DNA of 64,000 nucleotides from assembly GCA_050013835.1 (NCBI GenBank), contig JBEKEM010000004.1:105636-169635 (forward strand), written 5' to 3'. The position numbers were made by a program, and so were the translations under genes. Below, piece after piece: positions 17,084-24,110 of this stretch. How positions within the stretch are numbered: the stretch's first letter is position 1; the number at the start of each line of letters is the position of its first letter. Below the pieces are notes generated by a model that saw only the letters and a list, made by a program, of their open reading frames with translations, was not told the DNA's origin and made no database searches. Source of the DNA: Bog-793 sp050013835. GTDB taxonomy: Bacteria > Actinomycetota > Acidimicrobiia > Acidimicrobiales > Bog-793.

Positions 17084-18202
17084 TCAGCTCCGGTCCTCGG
17101 ATTCCGAGGACCGGCCGAGCACCTTCGCGAAGCCGGGTTTGATCATCGTTTCGATGATGACGAGCCGGTCGTCGAAGGGATAGAAGGCACTCTTCATCGC
17201 GTTGATCGCCAGCCAGCTGAGCGTGTCCCAGCCCCACCCGAAGGCGGCGGCGCACGCCGCCAGCTCCGAGGAGAGCGTCAACCCGCTCATCAGTCGGTTG
17301 TCGGTGTTGACCGTCACCCGGAAGTGGAGGTCGCGCAGCAGGCCAATCGGGTGGTCGGCGAGCTCGGCGACGACGCCGGTGTGCACGTTCGAGGTCGGGC
17401 AGAGCTCCAGGGGAACGCGGGTGTCGCGGATGTAGCTCGCGAGACGGCCGAGCGTCACCTCGCCGTCGGGGCCGACCGTGATGTCGTCAACAATCCGCAC
17501 CCCGTGGCCGAGACGCTCGGCGTTGCACCACTGGAGCGCCTGCCAGATCGACGGAAGGCCGAAGGCCTCCCCGGCGTGCAGGGTCGCGTGGAAGTTCTCC
17601 CGCTGCACGAGCTGGAAAGCGTCGAGGTGCTGGGTCGGTGGATACCCGGCTTCGGCCCCCGCGACGTCGAACCCGGCGACGCCGGCGCCGCGGTAGCGCA
17701 CGGCGAGCTCGGCGATCTCCAGTGAACGCGCCGCGGTCCGCATCGCGGTGAGCAGCGCCCGGACGACGATCGGCCGGCGCGCCTTCGCCGCGACGGCCAT
17801 GCCGGCCCGGAAGCCCGCGAGGACCGACTCCACGACCTCGACGAGCTGGAGCCCTCTCTCCGTGTGGAGCTCGGGCGCGAACCGCACCTCGGCGTAGACG
17901 ACGCCGTCGGCGGCGAGGTCCTCGACACATTCGAAGGCAACCCGCTCGAGCGCGTCCTTGTGCTGCATGACGCCCACGGTGTGCGCGAAACCCTCGAGGA
18001 AACGCACGAGATCCCGCCGGGGCTCGGCGACGGCGAAGAAGCGGGCGAGCTCGACGGGATCGGTCGTCGGCAGACCGTGGTAGCCGTACTCCGCGGCGAG
18101 CTCGACGAGCGTCGCCGGACGGAGCCCGCCGTCGAGGTGGTCGTGCAACAGGACCTTCGGGGACCGGGCTATCCCATCGAGCGTGGGAACCGTGTCCGAC
18201 AT
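17084..18202 (-). CDS. add: Adenosine deaminase
   Basis: Zn-dependent (deoxy)adenosine deaminase of 372 residues. Metal and catalytic motifs: HDHLDGGLRP (His20, His22), TLHAGEAFG with zinc His and catalytic Glu near residue 213, ERLGHGVRI near 238, and TVNTDNRLMSG with the zinc-binding Asp near 310. The first residues MSDTVPTLDGIARSPKVLLH match homologues, supporting the start at 18202. It converges on the mutase gene, and a hairpin lies within its last codons. In relatives add follows deoA and cdd; here the deoA slot is occupied by a remnant and non-coding debris. Confidence 0.95.
   Translation of the reverse strand: MSDTVPTLDGIARSPKVLLHDHLDGGLRPATLVELAAEYGYHGLPTTDPVELARFFAVAEPRRDLVRFLEGFAHTVGVMQHKDALERVAFECVEDLAADGVVYAEVRFAPELHTERGLQLVEVVESVLAGFRAGMAVAAKARRPIVVRALLTAMRTAARSLEIAELAVRYRGAGVAGFDVAGAEAGYPPTQHLDAFQLVQRENFHATLHAGEAFGLPSIWQALQWCNAERLGHGVRIVDDITVGPDGEVTLGRLASYIRDTRVPLELCPTSNVHTGVVAELADHPIGLLRDLHFRVTVNTDNRLMSGLTLSSELAACAAAFGWGWDTLSWLAINAMKSAFYPFDDRLVIIETMIKPGFAKVLGRSSESEDRS
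17090..17114. terminator. 11-bp hairpin between convergent genes
   Basis: Perfect arms CCGGTCCTCGG (17090-17100) and CCGAGGACCGG (17104-17114) with a 3-base loop lie at the 3' end of add, 19 bases after the mutase stop. The position between convergent genes suggests a bidirectional terminator, although no T-tail is visible. Confidence 0.5.
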
Positions 18203-18956
18203 TGGCAGTCAGGGGCGCGGTGCTCGCGTGGCGAGCCCGGTTCCCCATCCCCCTTTCCATCCGCACGCGGGGTTTTTCCGCCTGCGGAGTGTCGACGGTG
18301 TCGTTGGCACGGCAAGGTCATCTCCCGCGTACCGCCGCATCACCGCCACCCGCCAGCAGTCGCCCCGGCTGGCTGCGTACACGGCGACACGACGGCGCCA
18401 GGGCGACCTGTTCCGTGCCCATAGCCGGCTCTCGGGGTGTGTGGCACGTGAACTGCGGGCATGCGCCCGTCAGGGAGGTTGGACCAGGCGGTCCTGGTCA
18501 TGTGCTTGCACCTGCCTGCCCGGCCAGCGTGACCGGAGTCGGGGCCCGTCCCTCCGGATGCGTTGTGGTGCACCTCCATCCACGCCACGACGACCCCGTC
18601 GGACTCCCGCTTGCCTCCGCTCGATTTCACCACCGGCTCATACGAGCGATCCTTGCTGGCGAGGCTGGGGAGACGGGTCCTTCCGGTCCCGTGACCAGGC
18701 CATGCGTGCGCACCACCCTCGCGATCCCGGAAGGACCCAAACGGGAGCGTCTCCTGATCCTGCCAGTCGGTCGGAGAAGGGCCCTCGACGTGACGCGTGC
18801 GGCTCTGCTCTCGGTTTGTCCCAGTGACGAGACTGCAGGGTGCGCTTGATGCTGCGGCTCGCACGCTTGCTCCGCCCCGGAGAAGGCGATTGACGCCCCG
18901 CCAAGCCCGCCGGACCTCGCCGACGGACCGGAGCCTGCTACCGGGCTCTCGGGCGA
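18203..18956. other. Gene-free debris between add and the deoA remnant
   Basis: About 750 bases with no credible intact gene. Several open frames overlap on both strands, all with random-looking composition and no domain. One minus-strand frame resembles translations of group II intron flanks (listed separately). The segment occupies the position where the 3' part of deoA would join add in the usual actinobacterial order, so it probably marks a deletion/insertion scar. Confidence 0.5.
18442..18648 (-). mobile_element. Possible group II intron remnant (upstream of the lost maturase)
   Basis: A minus-strand frame reads RSYEPVVKSSGGK, then ESDGVVV, VHHNASGGTGPDSGHAGRAG and MTRTAWSNLPDG. I recall very similar spurious translations (SDGVVV...HNAxGGKGPDxGHA...NDPG) from the RNA segment just upstream of the reverse transcriptase start in actinobacterial group II introns. 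No reverse transcriptase or domain V hairpin was identified, so at most a 5' fragment survives. The identification rests on remembered pattern similarity, not on a search. Confidence 0.4.
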
Positions 18957-19406
18957 TCACCCAGGCGGGAATGGCACCCGCAGGTCTGGTCCAGCTTGCA
19001 GGACGCACCATGGCCAGACGCTAGTGGCCGACCGGGTCGTCATCGCCGCCAAACCTCCGGACTGGCGGCGCAGCTCGGTGAGCCGGCACAGCACCAAGGG
19101 CACGGGGTCGGGCGGCAACTCGGCGATGGCGACACCGCCGGTGAGCGCCTCGCGGGCCCTGCCGATCCGCTCGGCACCGTCGCCGTGCAACTCGAGGATC
19201 ACCTGCCCCGTTTTGTCCGCCTCGCCTGGCCTGATACGGCGGCCAGCCTCCGCCGAAGCACTCGCCGGGTCTTTCTTACGGGTCCGGCCGGCGCCGAGCC
19301 GGGCGCTCGGCCAGCGGATCTCGGCATCGGTGAGCGACTGCCCGTCTCGCTTCGCGCGAACGAGGTCGACGACATCGATGCCGGAGGCGTCACCCCTAGC
19401 CGTCAC
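18957..19406 (-). pseudogene. deoA: Thymidine phosphorylase remnant with internal deletion
   Basis: The frame starts at GTG 19406, overlapping the cdd stop by 11 bases, and is 149 codons long. Residues 10-32 (IDVVDLVRAKRDGQSLTDAE, IRW) are the N terminus of pyrimidine-nucleoside phosphorylase. They run directly into ARLGAGRTRKKDP, GQVILELHGDG and a tail ending in PPDPVPLVLCRLTEL, the C-terminal domain of the same family. The roughly 300 residues between them, including the phosphate- and base-binding domains, are missing; the junction is near 19310. From about residue 113 (below ~19070) the frame is unrelated read-through. Full DeoA is ~430 residues, so no activity is expected. The position between cdd and add is the native deoA position. 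Confidence 0.75.
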
Positions 19407-19815
19407 GCGCCGCGTGGGTCGACGGGACGTCCTCGGGACGGCGCCACGCGGCGGGCAGTAGGTCCCGCAGCAGGACCGGCGCCGCCCCTTCGCCCTGGTC
19501 GAGCAGGAGCCCGACGCTGCCGTGCTCAACGAGGAGCTGGCGGCAGCGCCCGCAAGGCATGAGCGGCCGGCCGTCGTGGGAGACGACGCTGACGGCGACA
19601 AGATCCACCGACCCCCCCGCGACGAAGCTCGAGATGAGGCCGCACTCGGCGCAGAGCGTGAGGCCGTAGGAGGCGTTCTCGACGTTGCAGCCGACGAAGA
19701 CCCGGCCATCCGGCGCGAGACCCGCCGCACCGACGTGCAACCCCGAATAGGGCGCGTACGCGTTGTGCGCCGCGTGCGCCGCCCGCGCGCGTAGCTCGTT
19801 CCAGTCGATCTCCAT
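19396..19815 (-). CDS. cdd: Cytidine deaminase
   Basis: Zn-dependent deaminase of 139 residues that converts (deoxy)cytidine to (deoxy)uridine. The active-site motifs are intact: CNVENASYG near residue 42, TLCAECGLI with zinc Cys and catalytic Glu near 53, and MPCGRCRQLL with the other two zinc Cys near 87. YAPYSGLHVGAA near 20 is the expected substrate loop. The start ATG 19815 (MEIDWNELRARA) is preferred; ATG 19839 would add eight residues. It lies 159 bases downstream of the truncated ABC ATPase and overlaps the deoA remnant by 11 bases, as expected for the ancestral importer-cdd-deoA-add operon. Confidence 0.93.
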   Translation of the reverse strand: MEIDWNELRARAAHAAHNAYAPYSGLHVGAAGLAPDGRVFVGCNVENASYGLTLCAECGLISSFVAGGSVDLVAVSVVSHDGRPLMPCGRCRQLLVEHGSVGLLLDQGEGAAPVLLRDLLPAAWRRPEDVPSTHAARDG

Positions 19816-19974
19816 CTTTGCGATTCGCTGACTCCGCATCCCCGATTCCCCCTCGCGGGCGGACACTACACTTCCCGGCGCGAAGAAGTTGCCACCGATC
19901 GCCAATTCTGCCTCGGGGATCGCTTCCGCCAAGCCCGCGCCGCGGACGTGACGTCGTCACGCCCGAGACCACTC

Positions 19975-20751
19975 TCATCTCCCACGGGCTGCCGAGCCCG
20001 GAAAACCTCGAAGTCGCGCGCCTCTCGAACAGAACCTGCGGGACCAGGGCGCCAAAGTGACGGCCGTCGTCGTCGCCGGGGTCGTCGTTCCGATCACGGC
20101 GCCGAGCCACTTGGCGGTAATCCGGTCGGCGACCGCGAGAACCTCCTTCAGCTTGTGGGTGATAAAGAGGACGGAGCGCCCGGACGCCCCGAGCGACTGC
20201 ATGATCCGGGACAGCGCCTCGGTCTTCCGCGGGGTGAGCACCGAGGTCGGCTCGTCGAAGATGAGGAGTTGGGCGTTCCGCGAGAGGGCCTTCAGGAGCT
20301 CGACGCGGCGCTGGACCCCGACGGGGAGGTCCTCCACGAGCGCGTCCGGGTCAACCTCGAGGCCGAACTCCTGTCGGATCTGGCGGATCTCGGTTCTCGC
20401 CCGCTTCCGGTCGAACAGGCCGAGATGGTGCGTCGGCTCGAATCCCAGCACGACGTTCTCCGTCACGGTGAACTCCGGCACGAGCATGAAGTGCTGGCGC
20501 ACCGTGCCGATGCCGTGTCGGACTGCGGCGCCCGGATCGGGGAAGCGCATGACCACCCCGTCGAGCGCGATCCCGCCCAAGTCCGGGTACATGAGCCCGA
20601 ACAAGAGGTTCATCAGCGTGGTCTTGCCGGCGCCGTTCTCGGCGAGGAGCGCGTGGATCTCACCGGGTTCGGCCGCGAGGTCGACATGGTCGTCGGCCAC
20701 GAGGGGACCGAATGTCTTCGTGATCGCCGACAACTCAATCTTCACGGCCAC
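19975..20751 (-). CDS. Truncated nucleoside-type ABC transporter ATPase (first ABC domain only)
   Basis: 259 residues instead of the ~500 usual for nucleoside importers of this type, which have two fused ABC domains. The first domain is complete: Walker A AENGAGKT at 37-44, Q-loop VRQHFML with Gln86, signature LPVGVQRR near 142, Walker B LLIFDEPTS near 162, H-loop FITHK with His199. After ADRIT (residue 212) the sequence departs from family: a short GAVIGTTTPATTT survives, then an unrelated Arg-rich tail to the stop. The second ABC domain and both permease genes are absent; cdd follows 160 bases later. Upstream lies a BMP-family binding protein. The product may fold but could not drive a normal importer unless partners are encoded elsewhere, so it is probably a decaying gene. 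Confidence 0.8.
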   Translation of the reverse strand: MAVKIELSAITKTFGPLVADDHVDLAAEPGEIHALLAENGAGKTTLMNLLFGLMYPDLGGIALDGVVMRFPDPGAAVRHGIGTVRQHFMLVPEFTVTENVVLGFEPTHHLGLFDRKRARTEIRQIRQEFGLEVDPDALVEDLPVGVQRRVELLKALSRNAQLLIFDEPTSVLTPRKTEALSRIMQSLGASGRSVLFITHKLKEVLAVADRITAKWLGAVIGTTTPATTTAVTLAPWSRRFCSRGARLRGFPGSAARGR

Positions 20752-20875
20752 CTCGAGCTTGCGGTAGGAGACCGGGCACGCTCGCCGGGCCGCCTGCCCG
20801 AGATGTCGTCAATTGCGTCGGTCCGTAACGGCCCGGGTCCGGCAACCGTACCCGGGCTGTGACCCGGGGAGCTGG

Positions 20876-22018
20876 CTAGCTCGCCGGGTAGGAGTTCGGG
20901 TCGATCGAGATCGTCCCGGCCTCGATCAGCGACTTGATCGTGTTGAGCCCGTTCCGCAGGGCCTTCGGGATCACCTTGGCGAAGAGGTGGTACGGCGACA
21001 GCGCGACGCCACCGTTCGCCAGCGTCCCGAAGTAGTTGCCGCCACTGAACTTGCCGTGGTCCGCTGAAAGGGCCACGTCCTCCACCGACTTGACGATCCC
21101 CTTCGTCACACTGGTGACGAAGATGCCGCAGTCGCTCGGAACGGAGATGCAGCCGTCCGTGTCGACCCACTCCATCGTGACGCCGTGGCCGTAGTCCTTC
21201 ACGGCAGCTGCCGCGCCCAGACCGACCGAGCCCGCGACCGGGAAGATGACGTCCGCGCCTTGTTGGATGAGTGTTGTCGCGTCAGCCCTTCCAGCCGCCT
21301 GGTTGGTGAACGAGTTGGTGAACGTTCCGGTCCCGTCGAAGCTGCCCTTCGGGCGCTTCGGCTTCGGGGTCCAGCCAAGGGCGACCACGTGCTTGTGGTC
21401 GACCTTGTCGAAGTAGCGGACGCCCGCGACCCAACCGTCCATGTAGATGGTGACCGTCGGAAGGTCCTCACCCCCGAAGACGCCGACCTTGCCCGTCTTG
21501 CTCATCACGGCGGCGAGGAACCCTCCGAGGAAGGCGTCCTGGTTCGTCTCGTAGAGCAGCGAGTCGATGTTCTTGATCGGCGGCGAGTAGCTGTAGTCGA
21601 CGATCGCGAAGTCCTGGTCCGGGTGCGCCTTCGCCGCGGCTGCCGTGGCGTCGCCCATCGGGAAGCCGACGGTGATGACGATGCCGCAGTGCTCCCCCAC
21701 GAAGGTGGCGATGCTGGGCACGTAGTCGCTCGACGAGGTCGACGACAGGTAGCGGATCCTCATCGACGGGTCCGCCCTCTTGGCGGCCTGGAGACCCGCC
21801 CACGCCGAGGCGTTGGACGAACGGTCGTTGATTCCGCCGGTGTCGGTCACCTCACAAGCGAGGAACCCGCCCTTGTGGCTCTCCACCGCGGCAGCGCGGT
21901 GGCGCGCCGTCGTGGTCCCCGAGGCGGCGCCGGTCGAGACGACGCCCGCGACGAGTGCGAGCGCCGATACGGCGGCGAGCGCCGTAATCCCGGGCATCCG
22001 TGGGCCATGAGAAATCAC
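20876..22018 (-). CDS. BMP-family (PnrA-like) nucleoside-binding protein
   Basis: Exported solute-binding protein of 380 residues of the basic membrane protein family, which usually delivers nucleosides to an ABC importer. Features: hydrophobic signal segment (ITALAAVSALALVAGVVSTG), GGINDRSSNASAWAGLQAA near residue 60, a mid-domain GEHCGIVITVGFPMGDAT, FLGGFLAAVMSKTGKVGVFGGED, and QQGADVIFPVAGSVGLGAAAA. The start GTG 22018 follows an excellent ribosome-binding site (AAGGAGGG, 22022-22029). Unlike most family members there is no lipobox Cys, so it would be a soluble secreted protein rather than a lipoprotein. Its ATPase partner is truncated and the permeases are missing, making it an orphan here. 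Confidence 0.88.
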   Translation of the reverse strand: MISHGPRMPGITALAAVSALALVAGVVSTGAASGTTTARHRAAAVESHKGGFLACEVTDTGGINDRSSNASAWAGLQAAKRADPSMRIRYLSSTSSSDYVPSIATFVGEHCGIVITVGFPMGDATAAAAKAHPDQDFAIVDYSYSPPIKNIDSLLYETNQDAFLGGFLAAVMSKTGKVGVFGGEDLPTVTIYMDGWVAGVRYFDKVDHKHVVALGWTPKPKRPKGSFDGTGTFTNSFTNQAAGRADATTLIQQGADVIFPVAGSVGLGAAAAVKDYGHGVTMEWVDTDGCISVPSDCGIFVTSVTKGIVKSVEDVALSADHGKFSGGNYFGTLANGGVALSPYHLFAKVIPKALRNGLNTIKSLIEAGTISIDPNSYPAS

Positions 22019-22265
22019 TAGCCCTCCTTGAACTGAGTTCACGGTTGCTTCGGCCGGCCGGGACTGATGGGCGCTCACCCGCCCGGCTGGCCCTTGGCAC
22101 CCGGACCGCAGCTGGCCGCCCCATCGTTGATACCGAACCGCTCTGACAATCGACGTCGATGACGCTACCGCCGCCCTGGCGCCGCGGCCGCGGGCATTCG
22201 CGCCCGATTCGACCACCCGCGGGACCGGCCGCGGCGACCCTGCCAGCACAGATAGCCTCTGCTCG

Positions 22266-22874
22266 GTGATCGACCACATCCTCCTCGACGTCATCGGGGC
22301 GATCCGCGACGCCCTCGAGGGGGCGCTCCTGGAGCAGCAGGCCGTCGAGGAGCGGTTCCAGGTCGACGTCTTCCTCGGCGACGTCGCCTTCGAGACCTCG
22401 TTCTCGCTCCCGGGCGAGCAGAACCCCCCGCGGGTCCGCGCCGATCTCGGGCTCGAGTGGCCGACCTGGAGCCAGAGCGCCTACCGGTCGTGGTCGATCG
22501 GGGAACCGACCTTGGAACACCCCGAAGTCGCGGTCGAGGTCACCCTGCGGCTCCAGCGCCTCGCCGCCGTCCCCGATGTGGCGGCCGTGCTCGCGGCCAT
22601 CGGCGAGGGGCGGCCGGAACTCGCGGGAGAACCGCTCGAGCGCAGCGGGATCACCGTCGAGCAGGCTTTCGATGCCGAGCCGGGCACGGCGACCTCGGCG
22701 ATCGAGATCGCCTACCAGGGCACCTACCGGCTGAGTGAGACGGTCCTCGAGGAGCCGGAACGGCTCGACGGCCAGGTGGCGCCGCTCGCTCGCTGGATCG
22801 CCTCGGCCCTCGTCCGCCTCGCCGACCTCGAGCTCCCGTCCCTGCCGGTCGACGACCCCGAGGCGAGCACCTAG
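22266..22874 (+). CDS. Conserved-looking protein of unknown function
   Basis: A soluble, acidic 202-residue protein starting at GTG (MIDHILLDVIGAIRDALEGA). No signal peptide, membrane segment or catalytic motif is evident. The N-terminal ~45 residues read as an amphipathic helix followed by beta-strands (VDVFLGDVAFETSFSLPG), and the C-terminal ~40 residues as a helix. Strong third-position G/C bias supports coding. It is divergent from the BMP gene (247 bases apart) and convergent with the PfkB kinase. I do not recognise the family. Confidence 0.75.
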   Translation: MIDHILLDVIGAIRDALEGALLEQQAVEERFQVDVFLGDVAFETSFSLPGEQNPPRVRADLGLEWPTWSQSAYRSWSIGEPTLEHPEVAVEVTLRLQRLAAVPDVAAVLAAIGEGRPELAGEPLERSGITVEQAFDAEPGTATSAIEIAYQGTYRLSETVLEEPERLDGQVAPLARWIASALVRLADLELPSLPVDDPEAST

Positions 22875-22894
22875 CACACCGGCCCCAGGAGATT

Positions 22895-22972
22895 GTTGAC
22901 TTAGCCCCTTTTTGCACCCATGCCGGATGCATACACGCAGGCGACAGCCTTGCCATTAGGGGCCAAATCGAC
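22895..22972. repeat. Imperfect 14-bp inverted repeat in an AT-richer gap
   Basis: GTTGACTTAGCCCC (22895-22908) and GGGGCCAAATCGAC (22959-22972) pair at 11 of 14 positions by identity, with 50 bases between. They lie in the 113-base gap between two convergent genes and next to a T-run. The role is unclear: a terminator pair or the ends of a small decayed element. Confidence 0.35.
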
Positions 22973-22987
22973 TAAATGAACACCCTC

Positions 22988-24037
22988 CTAGGCGAGCCCC
23001 CGCGCCCGCGCGAGCTCGGCGAGCGACGATTCCGGCCGGGCGCCGAGGTGGCCGATCGCCTCGCTCGCCGCCAGACAGCCGAGACGTGCCGCCCCCTCGG
23101 GTCCGTGGCCGTGAGTGATCCCGAAGCAGAACCCGGCGGCGAACAGGTCGCCCGCACCGGTCAGATCGACGATCCCGTCGACCGGGCAGGCGGGTACGGC
23201 GACGATCCCGTCCGCCGTCCCGACCAGAGCACCTTCCTCACCGAGGGTCACCGCCACCGTGAGGCCGGGGAGCGCGAGGGCACCGAGCGCGCGACGTGCG
23301 GACGCGGCGCGGGTGAAGGCGAGGAGCTCGGCTTCGTTGGCAAACACGATGTCGACCGACCCGCCAGCGAGGCGTTCCAGGACCACGCGATGCCGTTCAA
23401 CCAGCAGCGCGTCCGACAACCCGAGGGCGACGGCCGTGCCCCGGGCGCGCGCCGCCGAAAGAAGGCGTTCGACGAGCGCCGGCGCGTCGGGCAGGTCGAG
23501 GACGTAACCGTCGAAGTAGACGAGCCGGCCGTCCCCGATGACCGCGGGATCGATCCCCGCCGAGTCGAGCCTGCCGCCGGCGCCGAGGAAGGTCGCCATC
23601 GTCCGCTCGGCCTCCGGGGTGATGATCGCGCAGCACCGCCCCGTCGCCGTCCCGAGCCCGGGAGGGCCGGCGGCGAAGCGCTGCAGGACCGCGTGCACCC
23701 CGGACGCCTCGAGGTCCGCCGCGTAGCGCTCGCCGAGCTCGTCAGTCGCCACCGCGCCGACGAAGGCGGGGTGGCCACCCAGCGAGGCGACGCCGACGGC
23801 GGTGTTCGTGACCGTCCCGCCCGAGACCTGCCGGACCTCGCTGACGACGGACCGGATCCTCTCGCTCGTCGCGAGGTCGACCAGCGTCATCGCGCCGAGC
23901 GGCAGCCCGAGCGACTCGACGACGTCGTGGCCGGCGAAGGCGAGGTGGTCCATCAGGGCGTTGCCGACGCAGACGACGTCGAAACGTCGCGCGGCTCCTC
24001 GCGGGGTCGTCTCGCGCGAGCCGTCCTCCCCCGTCAC
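22988..24037 (-). CDS. PfkB-family carbohydrate/nucleoside kinase (adenosine kinase-like)
   Basis: Ribokinase-like enzyme of 349 residues. Features: VVCVGNALMDHLAF at the N terminus, the substrate-binding GGTVTNTAVGVASLGG near residue 73, FVGAVATDELG, IVFANEAELLAF near 230, and the catalytic/anion-hole motif DLTGAGDLFAAGFCFG near 290. GAGD supplies the catalytic Asp. The length and the N-GG pattern resemble adenosine kinases, and the neighbourhood (adenosine deaminase, PNP) makes a nucleoside the likely substrate; a sugar kinase role is possible. Start GTG 24037. Confidence 0.85.
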   Translation of the reverse strand: MTGEDGSRETTPRGAARRFDVVCVGNALMDHLAFAGHDVVESLGLPLGAMTLVDLATSERIRSVVSEVRQVSGGTVTNTAVGVASLGGHPAFVGAVATDELGERYAADLEASGVHAVLQRFAAGPPGLGTATGRCCAIITPEAERTMATFLGAGGRLDSAGIDPAVIGDGRLVYFDGYVLDLPDAPALVERLLSAARARGTAVALGLSDALLVERHRVVLERLAGGSVDIVFANEAELLAFTRAASARRALGALALPGLTVAVTLGEEGALVGTADGIVAVPACPVDGIVDLTGAGDLFAAGFCFGITHGHGPEGAARLGCLAASEAIGHLGARPESSLAELARARGLA

Positions 24038-24110
24038 GCCGACACCCTAGTGCCGCAAGGTTCTCCGAAGGACGAGCCAACAAGCCCCGGTTGACTAGCC
24101 TCAACGTGTT

